64,000 nucleotides of DNA from Mariniphaga anaerophila. Its GTDB lineage: Bacteria > Bacteroidota > Bacteroidia > Bacteroidales > Prolixibacteraceae. The notes under the pieces are model-generated. The model did no database searches. It was not told the DNA's origin and saw nothing but the letters and a program-made list of their open reading frames with translations. Within the stretch, counting starts at the first letter, position 1, and every line of letters starts with the position of its first letter. Below, piece by piece: positions 49,074-59,171 of the stretch. The stretch covers positions 744,001-808,000 of the forward strand of contig NZ_FQUM01000001.1 in assembly GCF_900129025.1 (NCBI RefSeq), in the 5' to 3' direction. The translations under genes were made by a program, and so were the position numbers.

Positions 49074-52000
49074 ATGAGGAAAACCACTGCATATTTGTTT
49101 CTGTTGTTTATTATTTTTGCAATTTCTGCAAAAGGGATAAATTCTCGTTATTTATTCAAAAAACTGAATAATGACAATGGTTTGTCTTTTAATTCGGTGC
49201 ACAGCATTGTTCAGGAAGAATCCGGAATAATGTGGTTTGCCACCTATCAGGGCCTGAACAAATATGACAGTTACAATATTAAACGCTATTACAAAGAAGA
49301 TAATGTTGGTATCCCGTCGAATAATATCACTTCCTTATTGATAAATAAGGATAACCGTCTTTTTGTTGGAACTCAGGAGGGACTGATTGTATATGACAGA
49401 CGGTTTGACAAGTTTAATTCAGTATTGTATAGTAATACGAAACTTCCCCACGTAAGAACATTGTTTGAACGGAGCAATGGAACTGTCTTGATTGGAACTT
49501 TTAACGGAATATATGCCTACAATCCTACGGAAGAAACAATGGTACATTTTGTTTCTTTGCGCAACGAAGCTATTACTTCAATCAATGAATATGAATCCGA
49601 TGTTATATTGGTTACCACTTTTTCAGGTATATATTTTCTTAATCCCGATGGGGTATTGCTAGACTACTATAACAAAACCAATACCCCTGACATCCCTTCA
49701 AGTTTTTTTCAATGTTCATACATTGATCGTACAGGTACTTGCTGGATTGGAACAAACAACAACGGATTGTTCATTTTTAATAAGGAGGAAAAAACATTTA
49801 AAAAAGTTACGATCTCCGGTATAGAGCAGCCAGAAACCAAAGTGGTACGTGTTATTGAAGAAGATTTGGATGGAAATATCTGGATTGGTGGCGAGCAGGG
49901 AATATTTATTTTTGACGTTAAATCCCGAAAAACAATAAATATTCAGCATTCACTCGAACCATCGGAATATCATTTAAACGATAAAGCAATTTACTGTTTG
50001 TTTCGGAGCAAAGAGAATATTATGTGGATTGGAACCTATTTTGGTGGAGTAAACTACACCAACCTGGGCGATTCCAAAGGGTTTTATAATATCCATCCGG
50101 GCGATAGTAAGAATAATCTTCGTGGGAAAGCGGTGAGCAAACTATTTAAAGATACGAGAGGTACTTTATGGATTGCAACCGAAGATGGGGGGGTATGCTC
50201 TTTCAATACAAAAACGAAACAAATAATTGATTATTTCCAGCACGGTAGTAGCAACAGCATTAGTTCAAACAATATACATGCAATTTGTGAAGATAATAGC
50301 AGGAATATTTGGTTTGGTTGTTTTATGACGGGGATTGATGTTTATAGCCCAACTTCCGGTGTGTTTAAGAATATATCCTTACGCCCCAACGTGAAATATA
50401 GTATAAACGAGAATTCCGTTTTCTGCAATTTCAAAGATTCGAAAGGACAAATCTGGATTGGATCGTTAAATGGTATATACCGTTATGATTGGGAGAAAGA
50501 AAAAGTTGTTCCTTTTAAAGAAGAGGAGTTTGGTACTATTTTTATCTATAATATTATTGAAGATAGAAATGGGAAAATATGGTTCTGTTTATATGCTGAT
50601 GGAATAGCATCCTACAATCCTGTTACCGATGAAATCCGGCGATATAACATTGGAAATGGCTTATCAACAAATAGAATAATCGCAGCTATGGAAGACAGTG
50701 CCGGTAAAATCTTGTTTGGCAGCATTGATGGCGGTGTTAATATATATACTCCGGAAACAGATTCATTTGAGCATTTGGGTATGGAAGACGGCTTGCCCAA
50801 TAATACCATCTATGGCATTTTGGAAGATGATAGTGGTAACATCTGGTTAAGTACTAATCAAGGAATATCGATGTATAATACGAAAACCCGAATATTCAGA
50901 AATTATAACCGGAACGACGGGTTGGCGCAAATGCAGTTTAATTATGGCTCCTGTTTTAAAGATTCCGATGGTATGCTTTATTTTGGGCACGTAAATGGAT
51001 TAACCTACTTTAAGCCAGATGAAATTAGAGATAATACTATAAAGCCACAGCTTTTTTTTACAGATTTCAAATTGGCAAATGAAAGTATTCCGGTTAAAAA
51101 TAAAGGGATTCTTACGCAACCTATTAATCAAACACAAAATATAACTTTAAGCTATTCCCAAAGATCTTTTACCATCAATTTCGTGGCTATAAACTATATT
51201 TCGGTAGGGAACAATAAATTTTATTTTTATCTGGATGGTTTTGAAGAGGATTGGATTGAGGCAGGCAATAAAACCAGTGCAAGCTATTCAAATTTATTGC
51301 CCGGTAAATATACATTTCATTTAAAAGCTGTGAACAACGATGGAGTTGAAAGTGCCAATACAAAAACACTTCAAATACGTATTCGTCCACCTTTTTATTT
51401 AACTGTCTGGGCATATATTATCTATTTCGCAGTATTGGCTTTTATATTCTTTTTGTACCGGAAAATAACCATTGATAAAGAAAAGGAAAAAACAGCATTG
51501 AAATTGGAAAGAATGGAAAAAGAAAAGATAAAAGAGGCGAACCTTCAACGACTAAATTTTTACACCTATATCTCACATGAGTTTAAAACACCTCTTTCGA
51601 TTATTATTTCAAGCATCGACCAGTTTTTTTCTGATAGTAAAGTCTCAAACGACTCGAAAAATAGTCTTCAACGAATAAAAAGAAGTTCTAAAAGGCTATC
51701 GTTCTTATTTACACAACTGATGGATTTCCGCAAAATTCAAAGTAAACATGCTAAATTGGTGTTGCAGAAAGGCGATATGATTGACTTTTTAAGGGAAACA
51801 TGTATTGTGTTTTCTCCATTGTTTGACCAGCAACGTGTCAACTTTGAGTTTAAAACCAATCGTGAAACCTATGAGCACTGGTTTGATCCGGATAAAATTG
51901 AGAAAATAATTGCCAATCTTCTTTCCAATGCACTAAAACATTCACCAATTCATGGACTTATCGTTTGCGAAATAGAAATTAACGATGAAATAGTAGGCGA

Positions 52001-53135
52001 GGAACAGAAGCGGATAAATATTTGTATTTCGGACAATGGAAAAGGGATTTCGAAAGAAGAACAAAAAAACTTGTTTACCCCTTTTTACATAATGTATCAA
52101 AGTAACGAGCAGAAAAGCGGTTCTGGTATTGGGTTAACTTTGGTGAAAAGTTTGGTGGAATACCTTCATGGTACAATTGATGTAATTAGCAGCCCGAATG
52201 AAGGAACAAAATTCAAAATTCAGTTGCCGCTCGACTACAAAGGAATTTCGAATATTAAGCTCGAAAACACCAACGAAACCATTAGCCGTAATATAGATTT
52301 GGATAGTCTGGCAGGTTTTTCGAAACAATCCTTAAATGAATACTTACCCACAAAAGAAGATAAAGAATTTAAACTTTTGATTGCAGAAGATACACTCGAC
52401 CTTGCTGAAGTTCTGATTGCACATTATTCAAAAAGTTTCAGTGTTAAGTTTGCACAAAATGGCATTGAAGCGCTTAATATTGTAAAAGACGAAGAACCAG
52501 ACATTATTATTAGCGATGTGATGATGCCTGAAATGGATGGCATTGAGTTCTGTAAAAGGATTAAACAGGACGAAGCTACCAGTCATATTGCCATTATTCT
52601 TCTTACTGCAAAAACAACACACGAAGATAAAATTGCCGGGCTACAAGCCGGAGCCGAAGCCTATGTTTATAAACCATTCGATTTGAATGAATTGGATTTG
52701 CACGTGCGAAATTTTATAGAAGTGCGTAAAAAGCTGAAAGAGAGGATAATAACAGGAAGGAGCCTTAATCTAGAAAATCTAAAATTCCAGGATAAAGACA
52801 AAGAATTTATCGAAAAGGTTTCAACAATCATTAACGAAAACATTGAAAATGAATCCTTGAATAATGAAGAACTCGCAAAACTTCTGGGAATGAGTAAGTC
52901 TTTGGTGTACTTAAAACTTAAAAAGTTACTTAACATGTCGGGTTCCGATTATATTCAATCCTTGCGTTTTAAAAAGGCCATTGAATTAATGGCCGATTCC
53001 AATTTAAACATTGCCGACATTTCCTATGAAGTTGGTTTCTCCGATCCCAATTATTTCAGTAAAGCTTTCAAAAAGGCCCATAAAAAAACACCTTCTGATT
53101 TCCGTAAAGAACTACTCAATCGGATTAGTAAATAA
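49074..53135 (+). CDS. hybrid two-component system sensor/regulator (HTCS)
   Basis: 1353 residues from the start at 49074 (MRKTTAYLFLLFIIFAIS), which gives a signal peptide; the 17 residues before it in the longer frame are unlikely. Periplasmic part: two-component propeller repeats with the IWIGxxxGI-type signature (about 30-690), then a Y_Y_Y domain (about 700-775). After a membrane helix come the histidine kinase domain (His835 in YISHEFKTP), an ATPase domain (NLLSNALKHS, GSGIGLTLV), a receiver with Asp1148 in ISDVMMPEMDG, and an AraC-type DNA-binding domain (ISYEVGFSDPNYFSKAFKK). It binds an oligosaccharide cue and should activate the rightward SusCD operon. Confidence 0.95.
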   Translation: MRKTTAYLFLLFIIFAISAKGINSRYLFKKLNNDNGLSFNSVHSIVQEESGIMWFATYQGLNKYDSYNIKRYYKEDNVGIPSNNITSLLINKDNRLFVGTQEGLIVYDRRFDKFNSVLYSNTKLPHVRTLFERSNGTVLIGTFNGIYAYNPTEETMVHFVSLRNEAITSINEYESDVILVTTFSGIYFLNPDGVLLDYYNKTNTPDIPSSFFQCSYIDRTGTCWIGTNNNGLFIFNKEEKTFKKVTISGIEQPETKVVRVIEEDLDGNIWIGGEQGIFIFDVKSRKTINIQHSLEPSEYHLNDKAIYCLFRSKENIMWIGTYFGGVNYTNLGDSKGFYNIHPGDSKNNLRGKAVSKLFKDTRGTLWIATEDGGVCSFNTKTKQIIDYFQHGSSNSISSNNIHAICEDNSRNIWFGCFMTGIDVYSPTSGVFKNISLRPNVKYSINENSVFCNFKDSKGQIWIGSLNGIYRYDWEKEKVVPFKEEEFGTIFIYNIIEDRNGKIWFCLYADGIASYNPVTDEIRRYNIGNGLSTNRIIAAMEDSAGKILFGSIDGGVNIYTPETDSFEHLGMEDGLPNNTIYGILEDDSGNIWLSTNQGISMYNTKTRIFRNYNRNDGLAQMQFNYGSCFKDSDGMLYFGHVNGLTYFKPDEIRDNTIKPQLFFTDFKLANESIPVKNKGILTQPINQTQNITLSYSQRSFTINFVAINYISVGNNKFYFYLDGFEEDWIEAGNKTSASYSNLLPGKYTFHLKAVNNDGVESANTKTLQIRIRPPFYLTVWAYIIYFAVLAFIFFLYRKITIDKEKEKTALKLERMEKEKIKEANLQRLNFYTYISHEFKTPLSIIISSIDQFFSDSKVSNDSKNSLQRIKRSSKRLSFLFTQLMDFRKIQSKHAKLVLQKGDMIDFLRETCIVFSPLFDQQRVNFEFKTNRETYEHWFDPDKIEKIIANLLSNALKHSPIHGLIVCEIEINDEIVGEEQKRINICISDNGKGISKEEQKNLFTPFYIMYQSNEQKSGSGIGLTLVKSLVEYLHGTIDVISSPNEGTKFKIQLPLDYKGISNIKLENTNETISRNIDLDSLAGFSKQSLNEYLPTKEDKEFKLLIAEDTLDLAEVLIAHYSKSFSVKFAQNGIEALNIVKDEEPDIIISDVMMPEMDGIEFCKRIKQDEATSHIAIILLTAKTTHEDKIAGLQAGAEAYVYKPFDLNELDLHVRNFIEVRKKLKERIITGRSLNLENLKFQDKDKEFIEKVSTIINENIENESLNNEELAKLLGMSKSLVYLKLKKLLNMSGSDYIQSLRFKKAIELMADSNLNIADISYEVGFSDPNYFSKAFKKAHKKTPSDFRKELLNRISK

Positions 53136-53186
53136 ACTTAAAGAATCTGGTGTCATTCAGCGGGTTCTTATATTTCGGTTGGTCAC

Positions 53187-53235
53187 ATAAGTACATTAGC
53201 TATTATTACCCTTAATTTACTTCAAATTCCAGTTT
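53187..53235 (+). repeat. direct repeat unit 1 in the HTCS-SusC gap
   Basis: ATAAGTACATTAGC...TTCAAATTCCAGTTT matches 53771-53820 with about 8 differences in 49. Weaker similarity continues to the left (GTGTCA...TTTCGG). It may be an HTCS-binding site, as such repeated sites occur before HTCS-regulated susC genes. Confidence 0.5.
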
Positions 53236-53448
53236 TAAAAACAGAATAAAACCGATACTTGTATCAATTATTGTACAAGAATGGAATCTGTATTCAATAC
53301 ATTATTAAGCAATTGGCTTATTAAAATCAAGTTTGTAAGTAATGGAAAAGAATTTAGCAAAAAAGGTATAATCCCTTAATCATAGACTTGTACGTTTCTA
53401 TATAAAATAGTTTGAGTAGTATAGTTAAATAGTTTAGTTAGTTAATAA

Positions 53449-53486
53449 ATGTATTGGGCTGATCTTTTAAAAGACAGCCCATACAT
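53449..53486 (+). terminator. long hairpin before the small frame
   Basis: TGGGCTG (53455-53461) pairs with CAGCCCA (53475-53481) around TCTTTTAAAAGA, itself self-complementary, and outer arms ATGTA/TACAT extend the stem. It has no T-run after it. It may be an attenuator, a processing site or a protein-binding dyad. Confidence 0.4.
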
Positions 53487-53511
53487 GTATCAAAGCTCAT
53501 TAAAGAACCAA

Positions 53512-53613
53512 ATGAAAAACAAATCAAAAAATATTATTATGCTTGTAGGATTGTATGTACTATTTGCAGTTCTTTTTTTACTAATTATTACTTTACTTAT
53601 TGTTTCAATTTAA
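53512..53613 (+). CDS. possible 33-residue membrane peptide
   Basis: The frame encodes MKNKSKNIIMLVGLY followed by an almost entirely hydrophobic stretch ending in LLIVSI: a charged head and one membrane helix. It lies between the two repeat units upstream of SusC, and no clear ribosome-binding site precedes it. Small single-helix peptides are often genuine but also arise by chance in AT-rich DNA. I recognise no family. Confidence 0.35.
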   Translation: MKNKSKNIIMLVGLYVLFAVLFLLIITLLIVSI

Positions 53614-53770
53614 ATTCAATAATTGTTCTGTTTTATTCGTAAGTCTTGGTTCTGAATCTTGACACAGTTATTCTCCAACTTTTTTCCCAAAAGAATTCCT
53701 CAAGAGAAATAGTAAATGAATTTTTAAAGCTGAGTGTCACTATTCGCAGACTTGTGTTTCGAGCAAAACA

Positions 53771-53820
53771 GATAAGCACTTTGGCTGACATTACCCTTAC
53801 TTTAGTTCAAATTCCAGTTT
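53771..53820 (+). repeat. direct repeat unit 2 in the HTCS-SusC gap
   Basis: Second copy of the block at 53187-53235, located 145 bp before the SusC start. The two copies are about 580 bp apart and the same way round. Confidence 0.5.
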
Positions 53821-53964
53821 GAAGAAGAGAATATAAACGATGTTTGCATCATACAATGATTGATGCAGGATTCTTTTTCCAATCAATTCTTTAGTTATCC
53901 AATAGTTTAAATCGAGCTTATAAATGAAAAATTTTATTTTTTTTAATAATCAAAACTAAATTTC

Positions 53965-56900
53965 ATGAAAAGAAAGAATCAAATTCTATTTCGTAAGTTG
54001 AGCCTTTTACTAATAGCCATTCTAATGGTTTCATTCAGTTGGGCTCAGCAAAAATCCATTTCCGGAAAGGTTACCGACGCGAGTAGTGAACCACTCCCCG
54101 GAGTAACCATAGTAATAAAAGGAACTACACAGGGAACAGTTACTGGCATGGATGGTACGTACAGTATTTCAAATATCCCCGAAGGTGGCACGCTGCAATT
54201 TTCTTTTGTGGGGATGACAACGCAGGAAATTCAGGTTGGCAATGAAACTACAATTAATGTAACATTGGTAGCTGATGCTATTGGAATCGAGGAAGTAGTT
54301 GCCATTGGATATGGTGTGGTTAGAAAAAGTGACCTTACCGGATCTGTCGCTCAGGTTACTTTCACAGATCAGAACACGAAACCCATAACATCGGCCGACC
54401 AACTATTACAGGGTAAAGTGTCGGGAGTTCAGGTTATTCAAAGTTCAGGTGCTCCGGGTGCAGGAATGGGGTTTCAAATTCGTGGGGGTAATTCACTGGG
54501 ATCAAACCAACCATTAATAGTTTTAGACGGTTACCCAATTGATGCTAATTCTGGGGGTAATTCTTTGGGTGGCGATTATTCAGTTAACCAACAGCCGCAA
54601 AATAATCCTTTAGCAAATATTAACCCGAATGAAATTGAGACAATTGAAATATTAAAAGATGCCTCATCAACAGCTATATATGGTTCCCGGGGTGCAAATG
54701 GTGTTGTTTTAATTACCACCAAAAGAGGTAAAAAAGGACGCGATCAGGTTGAATTCAATTACAGAATGGATGTAGCTCAAATGAGCAATAAAATAGATGT
54801 TCTGAACACTCCGGATTTTATAAACTATGCAAACGAGGGTGCTTTAAATGACGGGGTTGACCCAATTTATGATCAGGCAGCAATTGATACCATATCTTCT
54901 GTCAATTATAACTGGCAGGATGAGATTTATAGAACAGCAATTACACACGATTATCAATTGAGATTCTCGGGAGGAGATGACCGAAGCAATTACTCGATTA
55001 TAGGAAGTTATTTGGATCAGCAGGGAACAATAAAAAATTCAGACTTTACAAGAGGAGGATTGCGTTTTAATTACGACAGGAAAGTGTTTGATAATTTGAA
55101 TATAAAACTGAATGTATTTACCTCTAAATCAAAGTCCAATATCAGCTTAAATTCAGGAACAGAAGGATTATCATCTGCAAATCTGGTAACCAGTGCCCTT
55201 TTAGCACTGCCTTTTCAAAAAGGGTACAATGATTCTGGTGAAATAGACCAAACTACTACAGAAAATCCCCTTACATTGCTCGAATTAACAAAAGACCTAC
55301 AGGAGAACACCTTAATAATTGCCAATACTCAGATTGACCTAAAACTTACCAATGACCTAACATTAGTTTCGAATATTGGTGTTAACAACAACGATGGAAT
55401 CAGACAATCTTATTACCCGCGTGGAACTTTCACAGGAGATAATTATAAAGGATATGCGTACCGGAATCAATCCACCGTTTTTAACTTTTTGTCTGAAAAC
55501 ACCCTAAATTTTGTGAAAGATTTTGGTGACCATTCTATTAATGCTGTCGCTGGTTATAGTTGGCAACAATGGAACAGAAGATCAATAGGGGTTTCTGCCA
55601 CCGATTTCTCTAATGATAATCTGACTTATGAGAGTTTTCAGTCGGGGAATGCACCAGGGACCGCCTATACTCAACATCGTGAATGGGCTTTATCTTCTTT
55701 CCTTGGAAGGATTAATTATTCCTATATGAATCGATATCTTTTAACTGCTACTGCTCGTTATGATGGTTCAACCAGATTAGCTGAAGGAAACAAATGGGCT
55801 TTGTTCCCTTCTGTTGCTGCTGCCTGGAAATTACATAATGAATCATTTATGGCAGATGCCGAGATAATTAATACCTTGAAATTAAGGGCAAGTTATGGAA
55901 CCTCGGGTAACCAGAGTATCGGTGTTGGTTCTACTAAAGTGTTATTAGGTAGCGATGCCTATGTGGTGAATGGAGGCATTGTTAAAGGATTGATTAAAAA
56001 TAATATGGCCAATACTACTTTAGGTTGGGAAACAACTGCTCAGTACAATGTTGGGATGGACCTTGGATTGTGGAATGAGAGGATACAATTGGAGGTTAAT
56101 TTATACAAAAAGAAAACGGAAGACCTGTTAATAAATTTGCCAATTCCAACAACTACGGGTTTCAGAAGGCTTCCTTCAAATGCGGGTTCTGTTGAAAACA
56201 AAGGATTGGACATTGACCTAAGAGCACAAATTATCGAAAGTCCTTTTAGGTGGAGTGCCGGAGGTAATATTTCATTCAACCGTAATAAAATGTTGAGCCT
56301 TGGAGAATTGGGTGATGATGGAATTATTTTTGGCCCTAATTTTTTAAATGCTGGAAATTTACTGGGTCAGCCAATTCATGTTGCAATTGTTGGCAGCCCG
56401 GTTGGTTCATTTTATGGATATAGAACCGATGGTATTTATCAAAATGCACAGGAAGTTGCAGAAGGTCCTCAAGCTACTTCTGCGAAACCGGGAGATATCA
56501 GAATAGTTGATCAGAATGATGATGATAAAATAAATGGGGACGACCGGATCATTATAGGAAACCCGCACCCGGACTTCACTTTCGGGTTAACAAATAATTT
56601 CGAATATAAAAACTTTAACCTGTCCTTTTTAATTCTTGGAGTAGTAGGGAATGATATTGCTAACTTAAACCGATACAGGATGGATCCGCTAACGGGTGCC
56701 ATTAGTAACGTACGACAGGAAGCTTATGATAACAGGTGGACAGGTGAAGGAACCAGTAATTATTATCCAAGAGCAAGTTCATATTATAATTATTTCGATC
56801 AGCGTTTCACCGATTTTATTGTTGAGGATGGTTCTTATATACGATTAAAAAATGTTAATCTGTCGTATAATATAGATGTAAAGGCAAACTGGATAAAATC

Positions 56901-57066
56901 AATTACTGTTTTTGCAAGCGCTTCCAACCTGTTAACAATATCAAAATATAAAGGTTACGATCCGGAAGTAAGTGCAAACTATGGTACAGGGTTAACTCCT
57001 GGGGTTGATAATGGGACTTATCCTCAATCAATCACTGTTTCAACAGGTTTAAATATCAAATTCTAA
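53965..57066 (+). CDS. SusC/RagA-family TonB-dependent transporter
   Basis: 1033 residues. A signal peptide (LLLIAILMVSFSWAQ) is followed at once by the carboxypeptidase-like domain (SISGKVTDASSEPLPGV), the plug (EEVVAIGYGVVRKSDLTGS; KDASSTAIYGSRGANGVVL) and the barrel, ending SITVSTGLNIKF. It has no STN domain, unlike the SusC at 40812-44159. It is therefore controlled by the HTCS upstream and not by an ECF sigma/FecR pair. It imports the oligosaccharide with its SusD partner, whose gene starts 11 bp after the stop. Confidence 0.95.
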   Translation: MKRKNQILFRKLSLLLIAILMVSFSWAQQKSISGKVTDASSEPLPGVTIVIKGTTQGTVTGMDGTYSISNIPEGGTLQFSFVGMTTQEIQVGNETTINVTLVADAIGIEEVVAIGYGVVRKSDLTGSVAQVTFTDQNTKPITSADQLLQGKVSGVQVIQSSGAPGAGMGFQIRGGNSLGSNQPLIVLDGYPIDANSGGNSLGGDYSVNQQPQNNPLANINPNEIETIEILKDASSTAIYGSRGANGVVLITTKRGKKGRDQVEFNYRMDVAQMSNKIDVLNTPDFINYANEGALNDGVDPIYDQAAIDTISSVNYNWQDEIYRTAITHDYQLRFSGGDDRSNYSIIGSYLDQQGTIKNSDFTRGGLRFNYDRKVFDNLNIKLNVFTSKSKSNISLNSGTEGLSSANLVTSALLALPFQKGYNDSGEIDQTTTENPLTLLELTKDLQENTLIIANTQIDLKLTNDLTLVSNIGVNNNDGIRQSYYPRGTFTGDNYKGYAYRNQSTVFNFLSENTLNFVKDFGDHSINAVAGYSWQQWNRRSIGVSATDFSNDNLTYESFQSGNAPGTAYTQHREWALSSFLGRINYSYMNRYLLTATARYDGSTRLAEGNKWALFPSVAAAWKLHNESFMADAEIINTLKLRASYGTSGNQSIGVGSTKVLLGSDAYVVNGGIVKGLIKNNMANTTLGWETTAQYNVGMDLGLWNERIQLEVNLYKKKTEDLLINLPIPTTTGFRRLPSNAGSVENKGLDIDLRAQIIESPFRWSAGGNISFNRNKMLSLGELGDDGIIFGPNFLNAGNLLGQPIHVAIVGSPVGSFYGYRTDGIYQNAQEVAEGPQATSAKPGDIRIVDQNDDDKINGDDRIIIGNPHPDFTFGLTNNFEYKNFNLSFLILGVVGNDIANLNRYRMDPLTGAISNVRQEAYDNRWTGEGTSNYYPRASSYYNYFDQRFTDFIVEDGSYIRLKNVNLSYNIDVKANWIKSITVFASASNLLTISKYKGYDPEVSANYGTGLTPGVDNGTYPQSITVSTGLNIKF

Positions 57067-57077
57067 CATTTAACGAC

Positions 57078-58736
57078 ATGAAGAATATAAAATTTTGTAT
57101 AGTATTATTAATAACACTCTTGGGTTTTTCATGTTCCCTTGAGGAAACGATTTATGATTTAGCTACTCCTGAAAGTGCAATTAAAAGTGTTTCAGATGTT
57201 GATAATGCAATAATTGGTGCTTATGCGTCAATAAATGCAATTGATTTTTTTGGACGCTCTGCCATGTGGGTAACACATAGTAGTGCAGATGATCTGTCTT
57301 CGACGGCAGGAAATGAACCGGGGGTTCTTGCAAGAAGAATTACACTTAATTCCTCACATTATCATTACATTCATCTATGGTGGGAAATTTATGAAGGGAT
57401 TAGTAATAGTAATGGTGTGCTTGATTATGTTGAACAATTAGATCTTCCAGAGTCTTTTGAAAATAAGGCTGTAAGTGAAGCCAAATTTCTAAGGGGATTT
57501 TTTTACTTTAATCTGGTAAATCTATATGGCGGTGTTCCTTTAATACTCAAAAGCGTAGATGCCAGTCAGGAATTTAATGTTTCAAGAAACAGTGTTGACG
57601 AGGTTTACACCCAGATATTTTTAGATTTAGAGGATGCCATTGCTTATCTTCCAAGCCGTTCGGCTCAACCCAGTGGCGAAAAAGGAAGAGCTACTAAACA
57701 AAGTGCTCAGGCGTACATGGTTAAAGCCTGTTTGCACTACGCAAATTACCTCGATTTAAACGGAAGAAGTAGTGAATCCGGCCAGTATTATCAAAAAGCA
57801 ATTCAATATGCCGATGAAATTCTCAATTCCGGAGAATATCAACTTGTGTCTGATTATGCTACATTGTGGGATGTTAATCAGGAAACTGTAAGTGCCCGGG
57901 AGATTCTGTTTGCCGTAATCAATACACGTGATGCCGCTAATCCTGGAAATCAGGGAGAAGGTGGTTTTATGGTTCAGTTTTTTAACCCAAATACAATTAC
58001 AGGTGTTTCAGGAAGACCAGATGGTGGAGGTACCAGCCATTATAAAGTACAACCATGGTTTATAGATAGATACCTTCAGGGTGAATATGTTGGCGACTAC
58101 CGGGTTGAAAAGACCTTTCGTTTTTCATGGACAAATTGGAGAACAGGAAAGAACAGGACCACCTGGCCGAATACTCCAACTGAAGAATGGGAATCACAAC
58201 CCTATATTAAGAAGTACGTGGATGCTGGTGGACTTGCTACTTTCTCAAATGAGAATGATTTTTATCTCATACGTCTGTCAGACATTTATCTGATGAAGGC
58301 AGAAGCTGAAAATGAACTGAATGGCCCAACAGCTGCAGCTTATACTGCATTTAATAAAGTAAGGGAACGTGCACGTTTGGCTGATGGTACTTCCAGGGCT
58401 ACACCGGCAGATTTGACTCCAGGCCTTTCAAAAGAAGACTTTCGTATGAAAATTTTTGATGAACGAGGTTTGGAATTTATAGGGGAATACAGCAGGTATT
58501 TTGACTTAAGACGAATGCGCTACAAAGATAATACACGTACCATGTTGGAATATCAGTTCGACGAGTATTTACCAGGGTTACCGCAAGGTTTGCCTAAATG
58601 GGTAGATGGGGCTTGGACAACGGGTTTAACAGAAGCCACTAATATTGCTCCATATAATATTAAATATGAGTTAATTCCAATTCCTTCCACCGAAATAGCA
58701 ATCAACCCAAATTTGGTTCAAAATCCAGGTTGGTAG
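57078..58736 (+). CDS. SusD/RagB-family glycan-binding lipoprotein
   Basis: 552 residues. Lipoprotein signal: LITLLGFSCSLEETIYDL. Then TPR-like helices (SEAKFLRGFFYFNLVNLYGGVPLIL), the DLRRMRYKDN region and the end ELIPIPSTEIAINPNLVQNPGW, as in SusD proteins. It caps the SusC encoded 11 bp upstream. It is followed by a hairpin at 58752-58781. It belongs to the rightward HTCS-controlled set. Confidence 0.95.
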   Translation: MKNIKFCIVLLITLLGFSCSLEETIYDLATPESAIKSVSDVDNAIIGAYASINAIDFFGRSAMWVTHSSADDLSSTAGNEPGVLARRITLNSSHYHYIHLWWEIYEGISNSNGVLDYVEQLDLPESFENKAVSEAKFLRGFFYFNLVNLYGGVPLILKSVDASQEFNVSRNSVDEVYTQIFLDLEDAIAYLPSRSAQPSGEKGRATKQSAQAYMVKACLHYANYLDLNGRSSESGQYYQKAIQYADEILNSGEYQLVSDYATLWDVNQETVSAREILFAVINTRDAANPGNQGEGGFMVQFFNPNTITGVSGRPDGGGTSHYKVQPWFIDRYLQGEYVGDYRVEKTFRFSWTNWRTGKNRTTWPNTPTEEWESQPYIKKYVDAGGLATFSNENDFYLIRLSDIYLMKAEAENELNGPTAAAYTAFNKVRERARLADGTSRATPADLTPGLSKEDFRMKIFDERGLEFIGEYSRYFDLRRMRYKDNTRTMLEYQFDEYLPGLPQGLPKWVDGAWTTGLTEATNIAPYNIKYELIPIPSTEIAINPNLVQNPGW

Positions 58737-58751
58737 TAAGATAAGTTTATT

Positions 58752-58781
58752 AAGCTGACAGGGAATTTCCCCTGTCGGCTT
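58752..58781 (+). terminator. hairpin after SusD
   Basis: A 12-bp stem with one G-T pair (AAGCTGACAGGG / CCCTGTCGGCTT) and a 6-base loop lies 16 bp past the SusD stop. An A-rich tail, not T, follows. It may be a partial terminator or stability element, which would let the SusCD messenger exceed that of the downstream enzymes. Confidence 0.5.
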
Positions 58782-58843
58782 AAAGTATATAATAAAACTA
58801 TTCAATTTAAGATTAAGCTTTTAGAACTTTTTCTGTATCAAAA

Positions 58844-59038
58844 ATGAAGTATCCGGCTTTATTATTAATCGTCTTATTTATTATTCAGCAAAGTTTGTCG
58901 CAAACGTATAATATTTCGGCAGACTATTCAACTATTGACGGATTTTCATTACAAAAAAACCAATTTGGGGTTTCTTATGTAAATCCCAATTCAACTCATA
59001 TAGAGAATAACAATCAACTCAGAATTTTGAATAATTAG
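58844..59038 (+). CDS. short secreted frame of unknown function, possibly truncated
   Basis: 64 residues. A signal peptide (LLLIVLFIIQQSLSQ) precedes YNISADYSTIDGFSLQKNQFG and a mature part with no recognisable domain. It stops in-frame, and the next gene begins 133 bp later. It lies between SusD and the sulfatase in the same direction. It may be the N-terminal stub of a larger secreted protein, like other stubs in this window, or a small secreted peptide. Confidence 0.4.
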   Translation: MKYPALLLIVLFIIQQSLSQTYNISADYSTIDGFSLQKNQFGVSYVNPNSTHIENNNQLRILNN

Positions 59039-59171
59039 TTATGCCGCTCAAAGCCTAATTGTTTGAATTTGATAAATGTGGTATGTTGAACCAATTTCCG
59101 GTACTGTTAATATTGCTTGAGATATGTGCAGCATTTACTGGTATATAGTCGTTAAAATAAATAAATATATC

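Larger units (their letters stand above)
53136..53964. other. 829-bp region between HTCS and SusC genes
   Basis: Long for this cluster. It contains a repeated ~50-bp block (53187-53235 and 53771-53820), a long hairpin (53449-53486) and a 33-codon membrane-peptide frame (53512-53613). These are the likely sites of HTCS control. Neither -33 nor -7 Bacteroidota promoter elements could be set with confidence. Confidence 0.5.
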
